NCBI GenBank assembly: GCA_028710655.1
Contig: JAQTTS010000011.1
Location: 1-18,982, forward strand
Direction of reading: 5' to 3'
DNA: 18,982 bases
Source: Dehalococcoidales bacterium
GTDB lineage: Bacteria; Chloroflexota; Dehalococcoidia; Dehalococcoidales; UBA5760
The position numbers were made by a program, and so were the translations under genes. This document shows positions 6,173-12,107 of the stretch, one piece after another. The notes below the pieces were generated by a model that saw nothing but the letters and a program-made list of their open reading frames with translations, did not search any database and was not told the origin of the DNA. Position 1 is the first letter of the stretch. Every line of letters starts with the position of its first letter.

Positions 6173-6478
6173 TTATTTCCCCGATGGCATCTTAAGAGCT
6201 ATTCCCATTGATTGCATCAGAAGGTCTGTGGGCATAGATAGTTTTTCAGCCCTGACACAGTAGTCTAGGCCGCATCCGGCACAAGTATCATAGTGACGCA
6301 TTAGGACCTTAGTGCTAGGTGTAGAAATGGCCAAAAAGTCTTGGATAGGAGTAATCTCCTTTTTAAGATAAGCTAGGGGTTTTATTGGTTTAGATGGCTC
6401 ACTCTCCATAGCCATTAGACCGAGGGTGCCCTCAGCTCCGCAGTTCGGGCATTTCTTGAACTCGATAGGAAACTCCAT
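6173..6478 (-). CDS. Zinc-ribbon-like small protein
   Basis: This encodes 101 residues. CPNCG at residues 10-14 and CAGCGLDYC at 66-74 give two cysteine pairs plus one extra cysteine, consistent with a zinc ribbon whose halves are separated by about 52 residues. The motif RHYDTCAGCGLDYCVRAEK resembles small zinc proteins I associate with phage and plasmid genomes, but no function is known for them. The SD, AAGGAGGT, lies 9 nt from the ATG. It is the first gene of the integrase operon, behind the promoter at 6529-6558. Confidence 0.78.
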   Translation of the reverse strand: MEFPIEFKKCPNCGAEGTLGLMAMESEPSKPIKPLAYLKKEITPIQDFLAISTPSTKVLMRHYDTCAGCGLDYCVRAEKLSMPTDLLMQSMGIALKMPSGK

Positions 6479-6512
6479 TTGGTATTGACCTCCTTAATCA
6501 GATACGAATTAA

Positions 6513-6530
6513 ACAGTATCATCGTACTAT
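6513..6530. promoter_or_regulatory. Operator-like motif (site B)
   Basis: ACAGTATC-AT-CGTACTAT fits ACAGTAT-N5-TACTRT. It covers the predicted transcription start (about 6522) and touches the -10 of the minus-strand promoter, so binding here would block the integrase operon. Confidence 0.5.
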
Positions 6531-6558
6531 TGTAATACGGCAGTGGGGGGCTTGTCAA
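6529..6558 (-). promoter_or_regulatory. Sigma-70-type promoter of the integrase operon
   Basis: The minus strand reads TTGACA (6553-6558), 18 bp, TACAAT (6529-6534). It lies 50 bases upstream of the zinc-ribbon gene start at 6478. Confidence 0.7.
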
Positions 6559-6580
6559 TAGTCACATGAGGGTGTATACT
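6552..6580 (+). promoter_or_regulatory. Sigma-70-type promoter of the transglutaminase-like operon
   Basis: The plus strand reads TTGTCA (6552-6557), 17 bp, TATACT (6575-6580). Transcription would begin near 6587, just before the SD of the gene at 6605. Its -35 uses the same bases as the opposing promoter's -35. Confidence 0.68.
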
Positions 6581-6604
6581 TTTGCCAGATGGGAGGTACC
6601 AGCC

Positions 6605-7189
6605 ATGCCGAGTGATGCCGTATCAGTTATCGTTGGGGGGAACCAGATACACTTATACGAGCAGCTCCGGGCCAACGTCCGCTATGACGGCCAGTACCAC
6701 AACGTCAAAGACCTGGTACAGCCAGACGACCCAGAGGTAAGAGACCTTGCCCGGGTACTGGTGCAAGCAAATGACTTCATCGACGCGGCACAGGAGTTCG
6801 TCAATTCCTTTACCCTCTATGAACCGGAGGTGGGGGATTACTGGACGGAGCCCTGGGAGCTGCTGGAGGCGCAGGCTGGTGATTGCGACGACAAGGCTAT
6901 CCTGCTCTGCTCAATCCTCAGAAACTACCTGTCCCCCGACCAGGTTTATTGCGCCTTTGGCCTGTGGGCGATCGATGGGGAGACCACCGGGCACATGTGG
7001 GTTGTTACGGACGGCGAGGACGGCGAGGACCGTATTATCGAAGCCACCGCCGGCCCGGAGCGGAAGACGAGAGGGAAATATGTACTGCACGGTATCTTTA
7101 ATGATAAGTATGCCTTTTCGACCGATGTCGGTCTTCGTGAGTTCGACTTGAAGACCGTTGAGGTCGAAGAGACACCGGTAAGGAGGTAA
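6605..7189 (+). CDS. Transglutaminase-like (papain-fold) protein
   Basis: This encodes 194 residues. The ATG at 6605 has GGGAGGTACC before it. A longer frame from 6566 would begin upstream of the predicted transcription start and is rejected. The core looks like a transglutaminase/cysteine-peptidase fold: AGDCDDKAILLCSILRNYL with Cys94 as candidate nucleophile, TGHMWVV with His130, and IIEATA with Glu146 in the place usually held by Asp. The N-terminal 60 residues include VNSFTLYEPEVGDYW leading into the helix. Proteins of this fold cleave or ligate peptide bonds or isopeptides. The substrate here is unknown. No signal peptide or TM is seen, so it is probably cytoplasmic or a virion-associated processing enzyme. 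It is the first gene of a three-gene operon ending at 7857. Confidence 0.78.
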   Translation: MPSDAVSVIVGGNQIHLYEQLRANVRYDGQYHNVKDLVQPDDPEVRDLARVLVQANDFIDAAQEFVNSFTLYEPEVGDYWTEPWELLEAQAGDCDDKAILLCSILRNYLSPDQVYCAFGLWAIDGETTGHMWVVTDGEDGEDRIIEATAGPERKTRGKYVLHGIFNDKYAFSTDVGLREFDLKTVEVEETPVRR

Positions 7190-7192
7190 GCG

Positions 7193-7585
7193 ATGGCAAC
7201 CAAGTCAAAAGCCAGGCAGGTCAAGAAGGTATTGCGTAACGCTGACGACATCATTCATCTGTTTACTGGAAAGCGTTTGAAAAACATTGTCGGGACCGGG
7301 ATTAACATCTTCGGCGAGGAGCTGGCCCGGAAAGCGGCTGGTGTGTTTTCCGGGCCGGAAGAGCCGGATCTGCCACCGGATAGTCCTTATAACGTGCTGG
7401 GAGTGCATCCGGAGGCCATGGACGTGGTGGTGAAGGGTGCTTATCGTGCCTTAGCCCGGGAGTATCATCCGGACACCGGTACCAAGCCGGACACGGCCAA
7501 GTTCCAGGCGGCTACCGAAGCCTACAATGCTATTTTGGCAGAGCGACAGGCTCGCAAGGAGCAGGAATGTGCCCCCAAGAACTAA
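7193..7585 (+). CDS. J-domain (DnaJ-like) co-chaperone
   Basis: This encodes 130 residues. A J-domain occupies about 63-117 at the C-terminal end (SPYNVLGVHPEAMDVVV; AYRALAREYHPDTG), with the essential HPD tripeptide at 92-94 between the two long helices. J-domains stimulate the ATPase of Hsp70/DnaK. The first 60 residues (basic, then GTGINIFGEELARKAAGVFSG) are not a known DnaJ part and may carry client or membrane specificity. No G/F or zinc region follows. The SD is AAGGAGGTAAGCG, three bases after the preceding stop. It probably recruits host DnaK for folding or disassembly of element proteins. Confidence 0.87.
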   Translation: MATKSKARQVKKVLRNADDIIHLFTGKRLKNIVGTGINIFGEELARKAAGVFSGPEEPDLPPDSPYNVLGVHPEAMDVVVKGAYRALAREYHPDTGTKPDTAKFQAATEAYNAILAERQARKEQECAPKN

Positions 7586-7857
7586 GGCGGCGACTGCATG
7601 CCGTCGACCCCAATCTAAACATTGTCCCTGGGGGGCATCACTATGGTTCACGGCAGGCAGAGGATAACTGGGCGAAGGCTGCCGGCGTCATCTGCTCAAA
7701 CTGCGGCCGTGAGGTATTCCGCAGCCGCGATGGGCTATGTATGCCGTGCTGGGAGCAGGCCCACGAGATTGAGGTGAGGGACGGCACCGGGATAACCAAC
7801 TGGCTGCCGATGTCTATCATCCAGCAGATCACCCATCAAGCCCGCAAGGAGCGGTAA
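7567..7857 (+). CDS. Small zinc-ribbon protein
   Basis: This encodes 96 residues and overlaps the J-domain gene by 19 nt. Its SD (AAGGAGCAGGA) lies within that gene. Cysteines 43 and 46 (CSNCG) and 58 and 61 (CMPCW) form a compact four-Cys zinc ribbon. The flanking residues are Gly/His-rich (PGGHHYGSRQ) and the C-terminus is helical (MSIIQQITHQARKER). No specific family is recognised. The overlap shows it is co-translated with the chaperone-like gene. It is the last gene before a strong terminator. Confidence 0.78.
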   Translation: MCPQELRRRLHAVDPNLNIVPGGHHYGSRQAEDNWAKAAGVICSNCGREVFRSRDGLCMPCWEQAHEIEVRDGTGITNWLPMSIIQQITHQARKER

Positions 7858-7892
7858 CGTCCAGAGATTTACAAAAGGTCTTAGAGAAACGG

Positions 7893-7928
7893 GAAGGGGG
7901 ATGGCTAAAAACCATCCCCCTTCTTTTT
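7893..7928 (+). terminator. Rho-independent terminator of the 6605-7857 operon
   Basis: GAAGGGGGATGG (7893-7904) pairs perfectly over 12 bp with CCATCCCCCTTC (7912-7923), with a 7-nt loop and a T-run to 7928. No T-run follows on the minus strand, so it is directional. Confidence 0.92.
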
Positions 7929-7955
7929 GTCGATCGGATAAAAGCCGACTTGCTT

Positions 7956-8180
7956 TTACCGCAGGCAGGACCGCATTATCGAGTTGCGCTCGATGCGGCT
8001 GGAGACGCCCTTGGTCTGAGCAGCACATTTGGAGAATTTCATTTTCTGCTCAGGGCTACCGGCTCCAGGAGCGCTAGGCGAGCGCATGAACACCGTGAGG
8101 TGTTTCTTTGCCGCTACGGCCTGGATCTGACCTACGGGCGGAGCCATTCCGGGATTTACCCTACTCCATTTAGCTGGCAT
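7956..8180 (-). CDS. Small basic hypothetical protein
   Basis: This encodes 74 residues, strongly basic. The middle is PSAPGAGSPEQKMKFSKCAAQTKG and the end is RIERNSIMRSCLR, with two cysteines (52 and 72). AAGGAGGGATGACCA gives a good SD for the ATG at 8178-8180, and the SD overlaps the end of the preceding gene. The composition suggests a nucleic-acid-associated or small structural protein, but no family is recognised. It is the last gene of the 9164-to-7956 operon. The stop overlaps a short AAAAGC/GCTTTT hairpin at 7940-7957 that might act as a weak terminator. Confidence 0.68.
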   Translation of the reverse strand: MPAKWSRVNPGMAPPVGQIQAVAAKKHLTVFMRSPSAPGAGSPEQKMKFSKCAAQTKGVSSRIERNSIMRSCLR

Positions 8181-8195
8181 TGGTCATCCCTCCTT

Positions 8196-8513
8196 CTATA
8201 GATTTGTATCGCCGTTCGACTCCACGGCGGCTTTATCTGCCACAGTTGCGGCAGGGGAAGCCTCTTTTAAACCTTCCAGCAGGTCCTTGGCTTCGATGTG
8301 AGATATCACCTTGTTCTTATCCGTGACGAGGATTACAATCGGCGCCAGGGGGAGGTCGTTTTCGAGGAACATCTCCTGCGCCTCTTCGTCCTGGTCTAAA
8401 TTTACAATCTTCGCCTCGCCGCTGTCAAGCTCTCGCCAAAAATTCTTCTTGAACTTTTCCTCAGCTTCTTCACATATCCCGCAGTCCTCACCGGTCAATA
8501 AGACAAGTTTCAT
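8196..8513 (-). CDS. Glutaredoxin/thioredoxin-like protein
   Basis: This encodes 105 residues. MKLVLLTGEDCGICEEAEEKF is the classic first strand plus redox loop plus helix, with a CGIC active site at 11-14. LPLAPIVIL at about 54-62 contains the expected cis-proline (Pro58). VNLDQDEEAQEMFLEND matches the second strand and helix, and the acidic/alanine-rich C-terminal 20 residues look disordered. Such proteins reduce or exchange disulfides using dithiol chemistry. Given the several Cys-rich proteins of this element, redox maintenance of those is a plausible but unproven role. It lies directly after the upstream gene, whose stop abuts its ATG. Confidence 0.82.
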   Translation of the reverse strand: MKLVLLTGEDCGICEEAEEKFKKNFWRELDSGEAKIVNLDQDEEAQEMFLENDLPLAPIVILVTDKNKVISHIEAKDLLEGLKEASPAATVADKAAVESNGDTNL

Positions 8514-9164
8514 CTATTCGGCCTCCTGAACTTCTTCTACTTCCTCGGCCTTGGTGGGGAAAAGAGCCTTGGGGTCGAGGGTTCCCATCAGCTCCTTGCG
8601 CAGGTCGCGGGCCTCGGTCCCGAAGGCTGGGTAAACATCGTCATACTTGCCTGAACTGACATGCTCCACTGTTGAGATAGGCCCCAGCCGGCGTACCCAA
8701 GCCAGAACACGGTAGTAGATATCCGGGTTGTCAACCATGCCGGCTGTTTCTTCTGCTAGGGCCTCCAGCTCGAGCAGATGTTTGGACTGGCCGCAGTCAC
8801 AGGCACGTCCAGCAATACGGAATTTTTGCACGCAGTGGCGCTGCAGCATGAGCAGGTTCTTGCCTATCTCGCGGTTCTGGTAATCAACGGTTTCCTTGGT
8901 AGAGACGGTGGAGGTTGTTGAGGGATTTGCTTCCAGGTGTACCTTCGGGCGCTGGTTTCCCAGGTCGGCCAGCTGTGGCCTCTCGGCGGTTTCTTCATGA
9001 GGGATCTCTGGCTCAGAGGGATTGGTCTCGGCCTGTTTGGGGTGGGACTCACCGAGAATATCGGCAAGCTCCATGAGGCGTTCCTTGTTTTCAGAGCGTT
9101 TCACCAGCAGGCGCTCTATGGGGATTTTATCAATAAGCTGTGTCGCCAGAGTTAGCCATTTCAT
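8514..9164 (-). CDS. Hypothetical protein with Cys/His cluster
   Basis: This encodes 216 residues. The N-terminus (1-40) is helical (KWLTLATQLIDKIPIERLL), and about 41-95 is a low-complexity Pro/Ser/Thr linker. A conserved-looking helical core follows: REIGKNLLMLQRHC, then RACDCGQSKHLLELEALAEET. Cys111, Cys122, Cys124 and His129 could bind a metal. The tail is Glu/Val-rich. The SD-like AGGTG is 5 nt from the ATG, and a promoter lies at 9182-9210. No family could be named. It is the first gene of the minus operon that also carries the glutaredoxin-like gene. Confidence 0.75.
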   Translation of the reverse strand: MKWLTLATQLIDKIPIERLLVKRSENKERLMELADILGESHPKQAETNPSEPEIPHEETAERPQLADLGNQRPKVHLEANPSTTSTVSTKETVDYQNREIGKNLLMLQRHCVQKFRIAGRACDCGQSKHLLELEALAEETAGMVDNPDIYYRVLAWVRRLGPISTVEHVSSGKYDDVYPAFGTEARDLRKELMGTLDPKALFPTKAEEVEEVQEAE

Positions 9165-9181
9165 AATCGCACCTATCTCCT

Positions 9182-9210
9182 ATATTAAAAGTGTTTTAGT
9201 AAATTGTCAA
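9182..9210 (-). promoter_or_regulatory. Sigma-70-type promoter for the 9164-7956 operon
   Basis: The minus strand reads TTGACA (9205-9210), 17 bp, TAATAT (9182-9187), a near-consensus promoter. Transcription would start close to 9175, giving a leader of about 10 bases. Confidence 0.8.
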
Positions 9211-9239
9211 GCCTTCACTCTTGGAAAGCGGTTAAAATG

Positions 9240-9269
9240 TTGACAAAACTGTTGGCACAGTCCTATAAT
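9240..9269 (+). promoter_or_regulatory. Sigma-70-type promoter for the 9291 gene with dyad in its spacer
   Basis: TTGACA (9240-9245), 18 bp, TATAAT (9264-9269): both hexamers are perfect consensus. The spacer contains ACTGT-TGGC-ACAGT, a 5-bp inverted repeat that could be an operator. It diverges from the promoter at 9182-9210. Confidence 0.85.
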
Positions 9270-9290
9270 TCGGATTAAAGGAGGTGTGCT

Positions 9291-10580
9291 ATGGCGAGTA
9301 AAGAGCAGATACTAGGTATCCTAGCCGGGGCCAGTGCGCCCACGAGCCGGGTAGAGATCGAGAAGAAGGTCGGGGAGAGCTACCGGCGCTTCCAGACGCA
9401 ACTTGACCGGTGGGTGAAGCAGGAGCTGATTGAGGATGTTGGCGACCATCGCTACGTGCTAACCGACCAAGGGAGGGACGAATCACTTCAGGAGGAGTTT
9501 GATGATATTCCGGACGAAACGGCGTCTTCGCCCCCCGGTGAGAAGAAGGAAGACACGCAGGCGACGGCTGGCACCACAGAATACCAGCAGTTTCTGAAGC
9601 TTGGCAAATATGTTGGCGTCGTGCCGATGAGCCTGATCAAGGTCACTACCGATCACGTCTGGAACGGTGGCGACTACCAGGACTTGAAATGGGTGGCGCA
9701 GGCCCTGCAGGAGATGGGTATCCAGCGTGACCTGGCCAATCGCTGGTTTAATTCTTGGCGCTCGCACCTGAAGCTGGCGCTGCCAGCAGATTTGCCGCAT
9801 GACTTCCTGCCGGCCGAGGCGCGTAAGGGCGAGGAAAAAGCTGAGGCCGAGAAGAAACAGGGCGCCGGCAAGCGGGATTATATCCTTGATGAGGATGATA
9901 GCCCTCAGTGGGTGGGTGATGGCAATGGGAACCTCGACTACAAGGACGCCCTCGACCTAGCCAAGATTCGCGCTGCCAGAAGGAAAGACGGCAACGGCTC
10001 CAGCCCCGGGTCCATGGCCGACGAGGTCACCAAGATATTCCGGGCGTTTAAGGAAACCATGGGGGAGAAGACCGAGGGCAAGTCGTATGTCGTGAAGCCT
10101 GGTGAAAACGGATATCAGGTGGAAGAGGTGGAGCCGGGCAAGCCTTTGATGATACCACAACCGGAGCACGCGAAGCCAACTCCCAGCTTCTTTGTGGATA
10201 ACGACGGGCAGGTGAAGGAAATCCAGCCCGGGCAGCCGGTGGTTATCATGAAAGATGCCCCGCGGCCGCCGCAGTCCAGCCAACAGTATCTTATTGACCA
10301 GCGGACCGGCGAGGTCAGGGAAGTAGCCGCCGGGCAACCGATCATCATCAAGACGGAGAGCGCTCCAGTATCACAGGCAACGCCGATCCAGATCAAGGAC
10401 AAGGACGGCAACCCGATGGTGCTTGACCTGAGTACCTTTATAAGGCTGGAGGAGCATAAAGAGAAAATGCGCCGCGACGAGGAAAGCCATCAGATGAAGG
10501 TGGATATCGCCAAGGGGTTCAAAGATCTCTTGAAGCATGCACAGTCGGCCATGTCCCACATGGGGGAGGAGGAAGAGTAG
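9291..10580 (+). CDS. Winged-helix protein with repeated [YF]xVD...G.V.EV.PGQP units
   Basis: This encodes 429 residues. AAAGGAGGTGTGCT precedes the ATG. Residues 1-62 form a probable winged helix-turn-helix (KEQILGILAGASAPTSRVEI, then FQTQLDRWVKQELIEDVGD, then RYVLTDQGRD). A helical region with Trp residues follows at 97-175 (KWVAQALQEMGIQRDLANRWF), then a charged linker. From about 265 four related units of about 33 residues occur: near 265-290 (VEEVEPGKPLMI), 299-320 (FFVDNDGQVKEIQPGQPVVI), 332-354 (YLIDQRTGEVREVAAGQPII) and a divergent one at 365-388. It ends in a coiled helix and an acidic tail. DNA or protein scaffolding is a fair guess. No homologue is recognised. Confidence 0.8.
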   Translation: MASKEQILGILAGASAPTSRVEIEKKVGESYRRFQTQLDRWVKQELIEDVGDHRYVLTDQGRDESLQEEFDDIPDETASSPPGEKKEDTQATAGTTEYQQFLKLGKYVGVVPMSLIKVTTDHVWNGGDYQDLKWVAQALQEMGIQRDLANRWFNSWRSHLKLALPADLPHDFLPAEARKGEEKAEAEKKQGAGKRDYILDEDDSPQWVGDGNGNLDYKDALDLAKIRAARRKDGNGSSPGSMADEVTKIFRAFKETMGEKTEGKSYVVKPGENGYQVEEVEPGKPLMIPQPEHAKPTPSFFVDNDGQVKEIQPGQPVVIMKDAPRPPQSSQQYLIDQRTGEVREVAAGQPIIIKTESAPVSQATPIQIKDKDGNPMVLDLSTFIRLEEHKEKMRRDEESHQMKVDIAKGFKDLLKHAQSAMSHMGEEEE

Positions 10581-11102
10581 ATGGCGATCAAAAAGAGCCT
10601 GGGGAAGTTCGGCAGCCGCTTCGCCTTCGAGTTTTTTCTCGAAACCATGCATGACTCCATTATCCAGGGTTTGAAGAAGTACCTGTCCTCTATCAACGCC
10701 GGCGATATCCCGACCATGGTGCGCAAGGGACAGTTCCCGCCGCTCGCCCACCTTGATTTTTCAGTCATTGGTGACAATATCGAGCATATCGAGAAGATAT
10801 CGCTGGTAAGACTGGTGGAGTTTATCGCCGAGGCCCGCTCCGACTTGGCCGCGGCCATCCAGGACATGGGCCCGGCCGGCGCGGAGTACATGGTAAAGCT
10901 GCGGACTCATATCCTTGACAAGATACGCCAGTCGGCGGTGGCCAAGGAGTTCAAGCCCGAGAAAGACATGGTGTTTGCCCACTGTGACGAGTGCGGCAAG
11001 AAATGGCCCGTGCCCCGGCAAGCAGCTTCGTCTATCACCAAATGCCCCTTTTGCGGCGCTGGGGAGAAGGAAGAAAAAGAGCCTCCGGTCGAGGAAGAAT
11101 AG
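10581..11102 (+). CDS. Hypothetical protein with C-terminal zinc ribbon
   Basis: This encodes 173 residues. The ATG follows the previous stop with no gap, and GGGGGAGGAGGAAG serves as SD. The first 125 residues are helical (FAFEFFLETMHDSIIQGLKK; ISLVRLVEFIAEARSDLAAA). Cysteines 135, 138, 155 and 158 (HCDECGKKW and KCPFCG) form a treble-clef or zinc-ribbon-like unit, and the tail is acidic. No family is recognised. Co-translation with the winged-helix protein suggests they act together, but the partner and target are unknown. Confidence 0.77.
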   Translation: MAIKKSLGKFGSRFAFEFFLETMHDSIIQGLKKYLSSINAGDIPTMVRKGQFPPLAHLDFSVIGDNIEHIEKISLVRLVEFIAEARSDLAAAIQDMGPAGAEYMVKLRTHILDKIRQSAVAKEFKPEKDMVFAHCDECGKKWPVPRQAASSITKCPFCGAGEKEEKEPPVEEE

Positions 11103-11112
11103 CCGGCTGCTA

Positions 11113-11142
11113 TTGACAAATCCTATTATCGAGTTACATAAT
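11113..11142 (+). promoter_or_regulatory. Sigma-70-type promoter before the two-TM gene
   Basis: TTGACA (11113-11118), 18 bp, CATAAT (11137-11142). CTATTAT at 11123-11129 and ATAATAG at 11138-11144 form a perfect 7-bp inverted repeat across spacer and -10. Predicted transcription start is about 11149. Confidence 0.65.
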
Positions 11143-11267
11143 AGTAGCAAATGGAAGATGGTTATGTGCGGCCGGAGCAGTTTCTGTTCAGTGTGGTGAC
11201 CAGCGTTCTGCTGGGTATGGTTATGAATGTTGCCTCTCGGTCGCAGACAACCGAAGGGAGGCAGATA

Positions 11268-12083
11268 ATGTTTGGAATTCCCAAAACAGATATTGAGCGC
11301 CTCATGTCGCATTACGGTATCAGCGAGGAAGAGGCTGCGGAGCTGCTGGCTAGCTATTCTATCGACCTACTGCTCCCCGAGAGGGGTTCTAGGCTGGCCC
11401 CGATAGAAATCATCGGAAACACACAACAGGAGCTGGCCTCCGGGCTGATGGTAATGGAGGGTAGCATGAGCGTTGGGGAGAAAGCCCGGCTGACCTTTTG
11501 TACCGAGGGACTTCCCAGCGACGAAGACCTCGCCGCCATGTATCTGGAGATGACTGCCCTGGGGTGCCATGTTTCCTATCCTACCGCATCTGTTATCGAG
11601 GGTATCCCGACTACCGAGTTTGTCATGCAGAAAGGGTCACCGGCTTGGCCGCTGATCATTCCGTTAATTATTCCCATATTAACCATTGGATTGATCACAT
11701 TCGGCATATTTAAGCTAGAAACCATCACCAAGGCTATTATGCCGATTATACTGGTAACTGTCGGGGGTGTAATAGTTATCGCGGCATTGTTCAGGAAGCC
11801 GGCCGAGAAGTACATCGAGCGGGGTGGCAAGGTCCCGTATCTGCCCGAAACAAAGAAAAAGCAAGGGTCGGGATCTCTTGGCCGCGCTATGCCTGCGAAG
11901 GCTAAGGGGTGGGATAACTTTCTAGGCCGTGATTACAGGAAGGGTGATAAGGTGGTTTGGGTAACACAGTCGATGTTTTCGAAGGAGCTACCCCCATTTC
12001 TGAATGATATCTACGTTATCCCTGCATCCTTTGCCGAGATGGCGAAAATATACCAGTTAAAAAAAGCACTGGCCGTCAGGTAG
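11268..12083 (+). CDS. Two-TM membrane protein, zero-frame product upstream of a frameshift
   Basis: This encodes 271 residues from the ATG at 11268, supported by GGGAGG six bases upstream. A longer in-frame start at 11151 adds a hydrophobic segment (FLFSVVTSVLLGMVMNVA) but would be nearly leaderless given the promoter at 11113. The N-terminal IERLMSHYGISEEEAAELLASY forms a UBA/CUE-like helical hairpin. Two adjacent transmembrane helices follow at about 127-148 and 155-174 (PLIIPLIIPILTIGLITFGI; IMPIILVTVGGVIVIAAL), then a basic cytoplasmic-looking tail. The stop TAG at 12081-12083 lies within a stable stem after the slippery run at 12059-12065, and the -1 frame continues into the large ORF. 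No family is recognised. Membrane anchoring is the clear property. Confidence 0.78.
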   Translation: MFGIPKTDIERLMSHYGISEEEAAELLASYSIDLLLPERGSRLAPIEIIGNTQQELASGLMVMEGSMSVGEKARLTFCTEGLPSDEDLAAMYLEMTALGCHVSYPTASVIEGIPTTEFVMQKGSPAWPLIIPLIIPILTIGLITFGIFKLETITKAIMPIILVTVGGVIVIAALFRKPAEKYIERGGKVPYLPETKKKQGSGSLGRAMPAKAKGWDNFLGRDYRKGDKVVWVTQSMFSKELPPFLNDIYVIPASFAEMAKIYQLKKALAVR

Positions 12084-12107
12084 GGAAAGACCACTATCTG
12101 GCGGCTA
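12059..12107 (+). promoter_or_regulatory. Predicted programmed -1 ribosomal frameshift signal
   Basis: The zero frame reads TTA AAA AAA GCA. The heptamer A AAA AAA occupies 12059-12065. A stem follows: GCCGTCAGGTAG (12072-12083) pairs with CTATCTGGCGGC (12094-12105) over 12 pairs, including two G-U, and U-A and G-U extend it to 14. The loop is 10 nt. The spacer is 6 nt to the 12-bp stem, or 4 nt to the 14-pair form. The zero-frame TAG forms the top of the stem. The -1 frame is open from 12065 to the stop at 14821. Confidence 0.75.

Noticed and set aside
6566..6604. Longer start for the transglutaminase-like gene
   Set aside because: The ATG at 6566 lies upstream of the predicted transcription start (about 6587) and has no SD, while 6605 has GGGAGG.
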